Below, one piece after another: positions 1 through 8,023 of a stretch of 15,713 nt of DNA. Both the position numbers and the translations under genes were made by a program. How positions within the stretch are numbered: position 1 is the stretch's first letter; each line of letters begins with the position of its first letter. A model generated the notes under the pieces. It worked only from the letters and a program-made list of their open reading frames with translations. It ran no database searches and was not told where the DNA came from. Origin of the DNA: an uncultured Coriobacteriia bacterium (GTDB lineage: Bacteria > Actinomycetota > Coriobacteriia > Coriobacteriales > QAMH01); NCBI GenBank assembly GCA_949283445.1, contig CASDTD010000298.1, forward strand, positions 1 through 15,713, in the 5' to 3' direction.

Positions 1-1
1 C

Positions 2-481
2 GTGCCGCACATCGTCTTGCTGCTGCTCATTTCCTTCGCGTTGGGCAAGGGCTTTTGGGGCGTGACCATTGGCGTGGCGCTCACGCACTGGGCAAGCCTC
101 ACGCGCGTCGTGCGCGCCGAAGTCTTGCAGGTAAAGCAGCAGCCCTACGTTTCCATCGCGCGCAACCTGGGGGTGGGGCGCATTGCGCTTGCGCTGCGCC
201 ACGTGCTGCCGGCGGTGTTTCCCCAGTACCTCGTCGGGCTCATCTTACTGTTTCCCCATGCCATCCTGCACGAAGCGGCCATCACGTTTCTGGGTTTCGG
301 CCTGCCGCCGGAGATGCCCGCTATCGGCGTCATCTTGAGCGAGTCGATGGGGTATCTCTCGTCGGGTGCCTGGTGGCTCGCGTTTTTCCCGGGGCTTGCG
401 CTCGTGGCCGTCGTCATGCTCTTCGATGCGGCGGGGCAGAGCGTGCGCAAGCTCGTCGATCCGCATCAGGCGCAGAAGTAG
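2..481 (+). CDS. ABC transporter permease, oligopeptide/nickel type (NikC/DppC-like), 5' part missing
   Basis: This is the C-terminal part of an inner-membrane permease of the DppBC/NikBC family, which forms the channel of a binding-protein-dependent importer. The frame is open to the left edge, so the true start lies outside the window. The sequence shows the cytoplasmic EAA-type coupling loop that contacts the ATPase (ARNLG, then RHVLPAVFP). It is followed by the typical family ending: the EAAITFLGFGLPP segment, a conserved Ile-Gly-Val after the Pro-rich turn, a hydrophobic helix through AWWLAFFPGLALVAVVMLF, and a terminal GQSVRKLVDP. The next gene starts 9 bases after its stop, so the permease and the two ATPases form one operon. 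The substrate cannot be read from this piece; the His-rich ATPase next door favours nickel over peptides. Confidence 0.9.
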   Translation: MPHIVLLLLISFALGKGFWGVTIGVALTHWASLTRVVRAEVLQVKQQPYVSIARNLGVGRIALALRHVLPAVFPQYLVGLILLFPHAILHEAAITFLGFGLPPEMPAIGVILSESMGYLSSGAWWLAFFPGLALVAVVMLFDAAGQSVRKLVDPHQAQK

Positions 482-490
482 GGGTGTGGA

Positions 491-1405
491 ATGCTCGATA
501 GGGTGAATAGAAAAGGCGGTACTGCAGCGCAGCGTGCCGTGACGCACGGGCATGACACCCAGCCCGACCATGCGAACGCCGAGTTTCATCACCATCATTC
601 GCACGGCGCCCATGCGCAGCACGTGCATGGGCATCATCTGCTGCAGGTCGAAGACCTCTCCATCGGCTTTTCGAGGTACGAGTCCGGGCGTTTCTTCTCC
701 TCGAAGCGCGTCGTCAGCAACGTCATCGACCATTTGAGCATATCGGTGCACGTGGGCGAGATTGTCGCCATCGTCGGCGCGAGCGGATCGGGAAAGTCTC
801 TGCTTGCCGATTGCCTCATGGGGTTGTACGAACCGAACGCGTTAGTGCGCGGCATCATCTATTACGACGGCGTGCAGCAGACGCCGGAAAGCTTGCGCGC
901 ACTGCGAGGCACGGAAATCGCCTTCGTACCGCAGGGTGTTTCCGCGCTCGACCCGCTCATGAAGGTGGGCAGGCAGATTGGCGGGGATACGGCGCGGCGC
1001 GAAGAGCTGCTCCAACGGTATCGGCTTTCTTCAGAGGTCGAAGAAATGTATCCCGACCAGCTGTCCGGCGGCATGGCGCGTCGCGTGCTGCTGGCCACCG
1101 CGCTCGTGAAGCGCCCGCGCCTGATCGTTGCCGACGAGCCGACGCCGGGGCTTGACCTGGAGCTTGCGGTGAAGGCGATGGAGGATTTCCGCACGTTTGC
1201 CAACGAAGGTGGGTCGGTGCTGCTCATCACGCACGATATCGAGCTCGCCTTGCGCGTGGCCGACCGCGTGGCGGTCTTTTTGGACGGCACGATCGTCGAG
1301 GAGACGGCTGTGGAGAATTTCGCGTCGCCCGAACTGCTGCGCCACGAGTTCTCGCGCACGTTGTGGCATGCCCTGCCGGAACACGATTTCGAGGTGACCC
1401 GATGA
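491..1405 (+). CDS. ABC transporter ATP-binding protein with His-rich N-terminus (NikD-like)
   Basis: This 304-residue ATPase powers the importer whose permease lies upstream. Visible motifs are Walker A GASGSGKS (96-103), Q-loop Gln148, signature LSGGM (191-195), Walker B LIVADEP (211-217) and H-loop His248. The order and the DPL after the Q-loop fit the OppD/NikD subfamily. Unusually, an extra N-terminal segment before the ATPase fold contains 13 histidines within residues 19-49, including a run of four. Such segments bind or store Ni/Co/Zn in other metal-handling proteins, so nickel import is the best guess; the metal itself is inference. The ATG at 491 follows a G-rich Shine-Dalgarno-like stretch directly after the permease stop. 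The gene overlaps the next by four bases (ATGA), which indicates translational coupling. Confidence 0.9.
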   Translation: MLDRVNRKGGTAAQRAVTHGHDTQPDHANAEFHHHHSHGAHAQHVHGHHLLQVEDLSIGFSRYESGRFFSSKRVVSNVIDHLSISVHVGEIVAIVGASGSGKSLLADCLMGLYEPNALVRGIIYYDGVQQTPESLRALRGTEIAFVPQGVSALDPLMKVGRQIGGDTARREELLQRYRLSSEVEEMYPDQLSGGMARRVLLATALVKRPRLIVADEPTPGLDLELAVKAMEDFRTFANEGGSVLLITHDIELALRVADRVAVFLDGTIVEETAVENFASPELLRHEFSRTLWHALPEHDFEVTR

Positions 1406-2007
1406 GCGTACTCGAGGCGAAAGACGTGGGCTTTGCCTACCCGCACGGCCCGCGTGTGCTTGATGGCGTGAATCTCGTCGTCGAATCTGGCGAGCGCGTG
1501 GCGTTGTCCGCGCCGTCGGGCTTTGGCAAGAGCACGCTGTGCCAGGTTCTGGCCGGCTACTTGAAGCAGGACGCGGGGGAGGTGTTGTTGGACGGCGCGC
1601 CGTTTTCCGCACGCACCGGTGCGCCCAATCCCGTCCAGCTCATCTGGCAGCATCCAGAAGCCGCGGTCGACCCGTATCTGCGGGTAGGTTCGTCGATGCG
1701 CGAGGGCGGAGAGGTTCCATCCGAGCTTGTCACGGGGCTGGGAATACGCGAAGAGTGGCTGGGCCGCTTCCCGCACGAACTGTCCGGCGGCGAACTGCAA
1801 CGTTGCTGCATTGCCCGCACGTTGGCGGCGCGCCCGCGTTTCATCATCGCAGACGAGATCTCCACGATGCTCGATGCCATCACGCAGGCGCAGATCTGGG
1901 AGTTCCTGCTTTCGTACTGCGTCGAACACGAGGTGGGGCTGGTGCTCGTGACGCATTCACGGGCGCTGCAAAAGCGCCTCGCCACGTGTGTCGTGGAGCT
2001 GGGGTAG
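1402..2007 (+). CDS. ABC transporter ATP-binding protein, second ATPase of the importer (NikE-like)
   Basis: This is the partner ATPase of the same importer, 201 residues from the ATG at 1402. I chose that start because it overlaps the previous stop as ATGA, has GAGGTG just upstream, and begins right at the ABC fold (SVLEAKDVGFAY). A longer frame from 1363 would add 13 residues with no homology. Motifs are Walker A APSGFGKS (37-44), Q-loop Gln83, signature LSGGE (127-131), Walker B FIIADE (147-152) and H-loop His185. It is clearly shorter than typical NikE/DppF proteins (about 250-330 aa): it ends soon after the H-loop and lacks the C-terminal extension. Walker B is followed by Ile-Ser rather than the usual Pro-Thr, as in other NikE-like proteins. 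No clear terminator follows. Confidence 0.9.
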   Translation: MSVLEAKDVGFAYPHGPRVLDGVNLVVESGERVALSAPSGFGKSTLCQVLAGYLKQDAGEVLLDGAPFSARTGAPNPVQLIWQHPEAAVDPYLRVGSSMREGGEVPSELVTGLGIREEWLGRFPHELSGGELQRCCIARTLAARPRFIIADEISTMLDAITQAQIWEFLLSYCVEHEVGLVLVTHSRALQKRLATCVVELG

Positions 2008-2254
2008 ACGCTTGAGGCAGCGCACGCGTTGTGCGAAACGCAACGCAGGGCGCGCTGCTGGCTTCACGTGCTTGCGGCCTGGGCCATCTCTGCCGTGTGG
2101 CAGTTTTTTCGGCGTAGTCGAATATCTCGGGCGTGCGTATTTCGAATGGCAAGAAGCTCCGGCGGCGTCGCAAGCGCGCGGGGTGTGGGGTATCCTAGGA
2201 AAAGAAGAAAAGACTCTCGATGCCCTGGTGCCGTCGCGAAGAGATTGGTGCTCT
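2008..2254. other. Intergenic gap between ABC operon and regulator gene
   Basis: This 247-base gap is open in the frame of the downstream regulator from 1988, but the upstream codons read as Arg/Cys-rich sequence without domain character, so I treat it as non-coding. A small inverted repeat (GCGTTG/CAACGC, about 2026-2046) has no U-tract. A TATCCT at 2191-2196 could be a -10 element, but no convincing -35 lies 16-18 bases upstream. I see no other gene. Confidence 0.5.
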
Positions 2255-4957
2255 ATGGTCAGCGAAGATAACAAGCGGTTCGTGTTCCCGGCTAAACTCG
2301 AGATGCCGTACCTCCCTCTGCACTATGTGCGACGCGAGGCGCTGCTCGAGAACATGCGCTCCGTCGTTTCCCATCAAAAGCTCACCTGCATGGTTGCACC
2401 GCAGGGCTGCGGCAAGACGAGTGCCTTGATCGACCTTGTCTTGACCTTGCGCGAAGACGGGACCGAGCTTGAAAACGGGCAGAAGAGCGCTTCCTGGGGC
2501 ACGGCTTGGGTCAACGTCGATGCTCAAGACGACGACGCGATGCGGTTTTGGCTGCATGTGTTTATCGCGGTGGGGGTGCTTTCCGCAAACGCGCAGGATG
2601 GCTTTTCCGAGCTGCCCTCCATCGCGCAGGCCGCAGCCAAGCTCCATGTCTTGACGGATGGGCCGTTTCTGCTGGTGCTCGATCATTTCGAGTGCATCGA
2701 CAACCCTGCGATAGAATCGCAGCTGATCGAGTTCGCGGCGCTTGCCCCACGTGATTTCCACGTTATCTTGAGCTCGAAGAAGCTTTCCAAGCAAATGCAG
2801 CTCGGCTCTTACGAGCTGGGGCATATACAGATCGTGGCGTCGAGCTTGCGGATGTCGAAACCCGAAGCGCGCGCGTTCGTGGATTCCGCTTTGGGTCAGT
2901 GCACGCTTTCGGATGAAGAGTTCGACCAGGTCTACGACTTGACGGAAGGGTGGGCGCAAGGCGTCGAGCTTGCCGTGCAGGTAGCTGTCACCGCCGCCTC
3001 GAACGGTCATGTTTTCTTGTTTGGGGGCACGTGCCGGCAGGTAAGGCGCTATTTCTCCGCGTGCATCCTGTCGCGTGTCGATTCCGAGCTGTTCTCGTTC
3101 GCGCTGGACCTGTCGTTTCTGGAACGCTTCTCCAGCACCCTGTGCTCCGAGGTCTTCGAAGACGCGCGCGTGCAGGAATCCCTGGAGTCCATACTCGGCG
3201 ACGGGCTGTTCCTGGTCGTTCCCTGTGACGAAGAAGACCGGTGGTTCCGTTTCAACCGCCTGTTCGCCGATTGGCTGCGAAACGAGCTTTTGAGCGTTCC
3301 CTTGGAGGTAACGCGGAAGAACTGCCTGAGGGCGGGGGAGTGGTTCTTCAATCACGGGCTGGTTAACGAGGCGGCAAAGTATCTGCTCATGGGAAGCGAT
3401 TTCGGTTACGTCGAGAACATGGCCGACGCGCTGTGCGGGCTCAAGCGCTCGAATGTGGATACCCCGTATCTCGTGTGGCTGGCAGGCGTGTCGGCCGACG
3501 AGTTCCCTTCCTCTCCGCTGCTGTGCATGCTCTCTGCCTGGGCATGCAATGCAGCCGCGCGCGTGGAAGAGGCGTTTGCCTGGACCGACCGGTTCGAGGC
3601 TGCATGCCGGCAACCCGCTTTCGCCGAGACCATCAAGCCCGATGTCTTGGAATTCGCGATTAAGGTCATGCAGATGAAGTGCAAGGCCATGGTGGGCGAC
3701 AGCTTCGCGGTGCGCGAGGAATGCGAGGAACTTCTGGCCAGCGATTCCCATATCAAACCCTCGCTTCTGAGCATGCTGTACCAGACGCTGGGGGAGTCTA
3801 TCGAGCAATCGGGCGACATGGCGCTTGCCGAGGAGATGTACTTGCAGGCACAGGCCAGCGCCAGCGTGGACCGCACGCGGCATCAGCTGTTCTTCAACAT
3901 GCTCAACGTGGTCAAGATGCACCTGTATTTGGGCGACCTGGAAGATGCCGAAAGCGCGTGCGAGAAGCTGCTTTCCGCTTGTCCGGCCGACTTCGTGTTC
4001 TCGGCTGCGGGCAAAGCGTATCTGGCGCAGATATACGTCGAGAGCAACCGCTTGGATGAGGCGTTTTCGCTGGCACGGCGGGCGCTACGTGGCGTTTCGG
4101 CCTACTGCAACATCGACTTGTTCATCGACGTGAAGATGGCGCATGTGGATTGTCTTATCGCGTCGTCCGACCTGTCTGAGGCCTATCGGGTCATCTCCGG
4201 TGCCATCATGAAGGGCGAGCAGTTCGACGTGCCGCGCGGCGTGCTGCTGAACGCGTATTTCAAGCAGGCTGAAATCGCCGTGCGCCGCCATAACGCACGT
4301 GACCTGAAGATTATCGAGAGCAAGTTCTCACGGCGCCTTCAGACACATGACGAATACCGGCAGGTGCTCTACGCGATTATCTGCGGGTTTCTAGCGCAGG
4401 AAACGGGGGACTTCGAGACAGCCGCCGAATGGTACTGCAAGGCGGCAGGCCGCGCCCGGGCGCATGGGTACAACCTGCTGTACGCCAAGGCGCTCGTCGC
4501 GGCGTTGCGTCTGTTCGAGGAGCATGACGACCACGAGCGGGCGACTGCGGTGCTCTACAAGCTGATTCCGCTGGCAAGCTCGCACGGCTACATCAGGTGC
4601 GTGCTCGTCGGCGGCGATGCGGTGCTGGAAGCATTGCGCGAGTACTCGAGCCTGAAGCACGCGAACGCCGCTGCCCGGACGTTTGCGAAAACCGTGTTGC
4701 TCGCGGCGGAATCTGGGGGCGTGCAGCAGGCGGCGCCCAAGAAGCCGCGCGATGCCGGCAGCGCCCTGGCGCCCGACTTGACCGACCGCGAACGCGAAGT
4801 GCTCACGCTGCTCAACATCGGCATGTCGCGCAAGGAGATATCCGAAGAGCTCAAGATCAGCATCAATACCACGAAAAAGCACCTGTCGAGCATCTACAGC
4901 AAGCTTGGCGTGAGCACGCGCGACGAAGCGCTGGAAGCGTACGAAGAGGGCGTCTGA
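2255..4957 (+). CDS. LuxR-family transcriptional regulator with MalT-like ATPase (LAL/STAND type)
   Basis: This 900-residue cytoplasmic regulator has the layout of MalT and other large ATP-binding LuxR regulators. An N-terminal NTPase has Walker A APQGCGKT (48-55), a MalT-like VNVDAQDDDAMRFW stretch (about 87-99) and Walker B LLVLDHFE (139-146). A long helical middle follows, with TPR-like segments (for example around LYQTLGESIEQSGDMALAEE). A C-terminal LuxR helix-turn-helix ends it (about 842-895: LTDREREVLTLLNIG, then ISINTTKKHLSSIYSKLGV). Proteins of this class are usually activators that oligomerise on an inducer plus ATP. I chose the ATG at 2255 because the ATPase fold begins shortly after it; a GTG at 2228 is possible and an ATG at 1988 would overlap the ABC gene. 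It sits directly upstream of the molybdoenzyme genes and is a candidate substrate-sensing regulator for them. Confidence 0.9.
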   Translation: MVSEDNKRFVFPAKLEMPYLPLHYVRREALLENMRSVVSHQKLTCMVAPQGCGKTSALIDLVLTLREDGTELENGQKSASWGTAWVNVDAQDDDAMRFWLHVFIAVGVLSANAQDGFSELPSIAQAAAKLHVLTDGPFLLVLDHFECIDNPAIESQLIEFAALAPRDFHVILSSKKLSKQMQLGSYELGHIQIVASSLRMSKPEARAFVDSALGQCTLSDEEFDQVYDLTEGWAQGVELAVQVAVTAASNGHVFLFGGTCRQVRRYFSACILSRVDSELFSFALDLSFLERFSSTLCSEVFEDARVQESLESILGDGLFLVVPCDEEDRWFRFNRLFADWLRNELLSVPLEVTRKNCLRAGEWFFNHGLVNEAAKYLLMGSDFGYVENMADALCGLKRSNVDTPYLVWLAGVSADEFPSSPLLCMLSAWACNAAARVEEAFAWTDRFEAACRQPAFAETIKPDVLEFAIKVMQMKCKAMVGDSFAVREECEELLASDSHIKPSLLSMLYQTLGESIEQSGDMALAEEMYLQAQASASVDRTRHQLFFNMLNVVKMHLYLGDLEDAESACEKLLSACPADFVFSAAGKAYLAQIYVESNRLDEAFSLARRALRGVSAYCNIDLFIDVKMAHVDCLIASSDLSEAYRVISGAIMKGEQFDVPRGVLLNAYFKQAEIAVRRHNARDLKIIESKFSRRLQTHDEYRQVLYAIICGFLAQETGDFETAAEWYCKAAGRARAHGYNLLYAKALVAALRLFEEHDDHERATAVLYKLIPLASSHGYIRCVLVGGDAVLEALREYSSLKHANAAARTFAKTVLLAAESGGVQQAAPKKPRDAGSALAPDLTDREREVLTLLNIGMSRKEISEELKISINTTKKHLSSIYSKLGVSTRDEALEAYEEGV

Positions 4958-5232
4958 GCCACAGCGTATGGTCATGAGGTGCGGTGCATGGAGGAGGGGA
5001 CAACTGTGGAGCGTGACGCATGGAACTCCGCTCGATGCGTCGCGCTTTCGAGCCAAGGTCTCTCAAGCGCTTTGGCTTAACCTCGCTTCGTCTCACGCGT
5101 CACGCTCGCACTGCTTTCACTAGGCGCCGCGCCCTTACCCGCAGCTTTGTCCTATGCGGTACGCTCCATGCGCTTTACGGCAGTTCTCGGGCTACGCGCT
5201 TTGGCGTGCAGCGCCTCTCGATTCATACGATG
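4958..5232. other. Non-coding gap after the regulator, rich in inverted repeats
   Basis: This is the first part of the 456-base gap before the molybdoenzyme genes. It contains a perfect 11-bp inverted repeat GAGCGTGACGC / GCGTCACGCTC (5009-5019 and 5097-5107). Between the arms are a shorter pair AGCCAA/TTGGCT (about 5051-5077) and an imperfect pair around GACGCAT/ATGCGTC (5011-5021 and 5035-5045). Together they could form a branched RNA or cruciform, or end transcription of the regulator, although no long U-tract follows. An open frame here would encode an Arg-rich 100-residue peptide without recognisable features; I do not call it a gene. Confidence 0.45.
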
Positions 5233-5261
5233 TTGTCACGGATGGGCTATGGCAGCATCAT
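5233..5261 (+). promoter_or_regulatory. Sigma70-like promoter for the transhydroxylase-like operon
   Basis: TTGTCA (5233-5238, five of six consensus bases) and CATCAT (5256-5261, four of six) are separated by exactly 17 bases. The predicted start of transcription is near 5268, just before the tandem palindrome, giving a leader of about 145 bases before the alpha ATG at 5414. This is inferred from pattern only. An alternative -10 is TATCCT at 5351-5356, but it lacks a good -35. Confidence 0.45.
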
Positions 5262-5270
5262 AGGTCACGT

Positions 5271-5305
5271 AAGGGTAGTACCCGTATCAAGAGGGTACTA
5301 CCCTT
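5271..5305. promoter_or_regulatory. Tandem palindromic operator (perfect 13-bp inverted repeat)
   Basis: AAGGGTAGTACCC (5271-5283) and GGGTACTACCCTT (5293-5305) are perfect reverse complements separated by nine bases. Each arm is itself a palindrome, GGGTA-N-TACCC, so this is two copies of one dyad with centres at 5278 and 5298, two helical turns apart. That arrangement is typical of cooperative binding by a dimeric regulator on one face of DNA. It lies immediately downstream of the promoter at 5233-5261. In RNA it would also form a 13-bp hairpin, without a U-tract. The binding protein is unknown: the adjacent LuxR regulator is one candidate, an unlinked repressor another. Confidence 0.7.
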
Positions 5306-5413
5306 ATAGATGGTACCGGTAAGGCGTTCCGGCTCCCATTCGCCCTTCCGTATCCTGTTCATGTCTCGTGTTACAAGCGCAGGCGAGAGATTGGAAAGGA
5401 AGGGAGAAACCAG

Positions 5414-8020
5414 ATGTCATCGAAAACCTCAGACAAGTCGGTCATCAAGTGTATCGGTTTCTGCGGCTTCGGCATGGGTGCCAACATCACCGAAGTCGAT
5501 GTGAAAGACGGGCGTGTCGCCCGTATTCGCCCGCTGCACTATGACCAGCTGTACAAACCCGAGGATCTGAACTACTGGAAGATCAAGGCGCGTGGCCACG
5601 AGTTCGAGCCACTTATGAAGAGCTTCCCGCCGCCTCTGTCCATTGGCTACAAGGCACGCACCTATTCTAAGAACCGTATTCCGTATCCCCTGAAGCGTGT
5701 TGACTGGGATCCGGACGGCGAGCGTAACACGCAAAACCGCGGCACGTCCAAGTTCGTGCGCATCTCCTGGGACGAAGCGTGCGACATCATCGCCAAGGAA
5801 ATCGTGCGCATACAGAAAGAGGCAGGTCCGTTCTCCATCCTCGCGCAGTCTGACGGACATGGCGAGACCAAGACCGTCCATGCAGCGCATGGCTGCCAGA
5901 CCAATCTGCTCGGCCTGATCGGCGGCTTTCTGAAGCAGGCGCGTCAGCCAGACAGCTGGGAAGGCTGGTACTGGGGCGCCAAGCACGCGTGGGGCATGGA
6001 CCCGGTCGGCATGCAGACCATCACCACCAACGTCATCAAGGACATTTCCGAAAACGGCGACGCGATTTTGTACTGGGGCGCCGACCCCGAGGCGACGCCC
6101 TGGGGCTGGGGCGGTCAGATGGCAAGCCGCCTGTGCTACTGGTTCACCGAAATCGGCGTGAAGTCCATCTTCGTCTGCCCCGACTGCAACTACGCGGCCG
6201 CCATCCACGCGGACAAGTGGATTCCTGTCCTGCCTAACACCGACGTCGCCCTGCAGCTGGCCATCGCCTATATCTGGATCACCGAGGGCACGTACGAGAA
6301 GGACTACATCGACACGCACGCCGACGGCTTCGACTGGTTCGAGTACTACGTGCTGGGCAAGGAAGACGGCATTCCCAAGACGCCGGAGTGGGCAGCCGAG
6401 AAATGCGGTGTGCCCGACTACAAGATCAAGGCGCTGGCACGTTACTGGGCACAGCACAAGGTCTCCATCGCGCACTGCAACGGCGGCGGCTACATCCGCG
6501 CGGCGTTCTCGCACGAGCCCGCCCGTATGGAAGTCTACCTGCTGGGCATGCGCGGCGTCGGTCAGCCGGGCGTCAACCAGTTCCAGATGATCGAATGGCA
6601 GCTCATGGACGTCAAGACCCTGAACCCGCTGCCTTCCTGCTCCATCCTGCCTACCGTCGAGGGCGCTTACCGCGGCGCGACTATGGAGATGAGCGAACCG
6701 TTCATCCCCAAGACGATGATTCACAAGGGCATTACCGAGCCGGGTATCCATTGGCATGGCCATGTCATCGCCGGCATCGCTCGCGAAGATCAGTTCATCC
6801 CCTTCAAGTGGGAACACGAGGCCGACAAGGGCATCCGCATGATCTGGTCGGATGCGCCGTGCTGGTCGGTTTGCTGGAACGGTGGCCACGAGTTCCAGGA
6901 CGCGTTGCGTGACCCCAAACTCGACTTCGTGCTTGTCCAGCATCCCTGGATGGAGAACGACTGCTACTTCGCCGACATCATCCTGCCCACGAGCACGATG
7001 ATGGAGTCCGAGGACTTCAACGTCGACGAGCGTTCTGGCCAGTGGAACGCCATTGCCTACGAGGAACAGGCAATCGAGCCGGTGGGCGAGGCTCGCTCCG
7101 ATTACGAGGCGGTCGGTTCGGTCGCCAAGGCACTGGAGAAGTTCGGCGGACAGTACGAGAATCTCTACGAGCGTTACACCGAGGGCAACGAGGTCATCGA
7201 CTGGATTGAGAAGGGCTTCCGTAAAAGCGGCGTGCCCAACGGAGAGACGGCCGACTTCGAGCAGTTCAAGAAGGACCGCTTCATGCTCTTCCCCACACGC
7301 GAGGACTGGGAAGAGATGCCGGCTGGCCTCATCGGCTTCTACGAGGATCCGGAGAACAATCCGCTGCAGACGCCTACGGGCAAGATCGAGTACTATTCCG
7401 TGCCGCTTGCCAAGGCGTTCCCTGATGACAAGGTGCGCGGCCCGGTGGCGCACTGGATCGAGAAGGGCGACGGGCACGACGACCGCCTGTCTTCCGAGCG
7501 CGCGAAGAAGTATCCGTATCTGCTCGTGACCAACCACCCGCGCTGGCGCGTGCACGCCAACCACGACGATATCCCCTGGCTGCGCGAGATTGATAACGTC
7601 AAGGTCAAAGGCCCTGATGGCTATATGTACGAGCCGTTGCTCGTCAACCCTGTCGATGCCGAGAAGCTTGGTCTGAAAGACGGCGATATCGCTGGCATCT
7701 ACAATGAGCGTGGCATGGTTCTGGGCGGTGTCATCGTGTCCGAGCGCATTATGCCCGGCGCGGTGCAGCAAGACCACGGCGCACGTGCCGACAGCGTGGT
7801 CGTCGGCATAGGCGGTCTGGACCGTGGCGGTTCTAACAACCTGATCTGCCCGTCTGCGACGACGTCTGCGAATTGCGCGGGCGAGGTCACGAACAGCTTC
7901 CTCGTCGGCGTCAAGAAGGTCGACGTCTTCGAGCTGGCAAAGAAGTATCCCGAGGCGTTCTCCCGTTCGTACGATCCTGACTTCGGCAGAACGTATAACA
8001 GCGCGATTGTGGAGGGGTAG
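5414..8020 (+). CDS. Molybdopterin (bis-MGD) oxidoreductase, pyrogallol transhydroxylase/catechol dehydroxylase-like alpha subunit
   Basis: This 868-residue catalytic subunit belongs to the DMSO reductase superfamily. It is very close in length to the alpha subunit of Pelobacter acidigallici pyrogallol:phloroglucinol transhydroxylase (about 875 aa). The motif QPDSWEGW gives Asp180-Ser181, matching by position and context that enzyme's catalytic Asp174 and Mo ligand Ser175; His149 (SDGHGE) corresponds to its His144. As in that enzyme there is no N-terminal [4Fe-4S] motif (only Cys13-x3-Cys17) and no Tat signal, so it should work in the cytoplasm. FADIILPTSTMMESEDFN (about 519-536) and the C-terminal dinucleotide-binding domain (about 700-860, starting YPYLLVTNHPRW) are typical family segments. 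The equivalent of the transhydroxylase's Tyr404 is not obvious, so the substrate may differ. A GGAAGGGAG ribosome site precedes the ATG. The beta gene follows after three bases. Confidence 0.88.
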   Translation: MSSKTSDKSVIKCIGFCGFGMGANITEVDVKDGRVARIRPLHYDQLYKPEDLNYWKIKARGHEFEPLMKSFPPPLSIGYKARTYSKNRIPYPLKRVDWDPDGERNTQNRGTSKFVRISWDEACDIIAKEIVRIQKEAGPFSILAQSDGHGETKTVHAAHGCQTNLLGLIGGFLKQARQPDSWEGWYWGAKHAWGMDPVGMQTITTNVIKDISENGDAILYWGADPEATPWGWGGQMASRLCYWFTEIGVKSIFVCPDCNYAAAIHADKWIPVLPNTDVALQLAIAYIWITEGTYEKDYIDTHADGFDWFEYYVLGKEDGIPKTPEWAAEKCGVPDYKIKALARYWAQHKVSIAHCNGGGYIRAAFSHEPARMEVYLLGMRGVGQPGVNQFQMIEWQLMDVKTLNPLPSCSILPTVEGAYRGATMEMSEPFIPKTMIHKGITEPGIHWHGHVIAGIAREDQFIPFKWEHEADKGIRMIWSDAPCWSVCWNGGHEFQDALRDPKLDFVLVQHPWMENDCYFADIILPTSTMMESEDFNVDERSGQWNAIAYEEQAIEPVGEARSDYEAVGSVAKALEKFGGQYENLYERYTEGNEVIDWIEKGFRKSGVPNGETADFEQFKKDRFMLFPTREDWEEMPAGLIGFYEDPENNPLQTPTGKIEYYSVPLAKAFPDDKVRGPVAHWIEKGDGHDDRLSSERAKKYPYLLVTNHPRWRVHANHDDIPWLREIDNVKVKGPDGYMYEPLLVNPVDAEKLGLKDGDIAGIYNERGMVLGGVIVSERIMPGAVQQDHGARADSVVVGIGGLDRGGSNNLICPSATTSANCAGEVTNSFLVGVKKVDVFELAKKYPEAFSRSYDPDFGRTYNSAIVEG

Positions 8021-8023
8021 AGC

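Noticed and set aside
2026..2046. Terminator for the ABC operon
   Set aside because: Only a 6-bp stem with a large loop and no U-tract.
1988..2254. N-terminal extension of the LuxR regulator by 89 residues
   Set aside because: It would overlap the ABC ATPase gene and adds Arg/Cys-rich sequence outside the MalT-like fold; the ATG at 2255 is a better start.
2195..3922. 575-codon minus-strand open frame opposite the LuxR regulator
   Set aside because: Antisense shadow of the regulator; no recognisable motif and no ribosome site.
5020..5322. 100-residue open frame in the gap before the alpha gene
   Set aside because: Arg-rich, no homology cue, and it runs through the promoter and operator.
5429..7777. 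782-codon open frame on the minus strand opposite the alpha subunit
   Set aside because: It lies wholly antisense to a well-supported molybdoenzyme gene, has biased Val/Arg/Asp/His composition and no domain; it is a by-product of GC-rich codon use.
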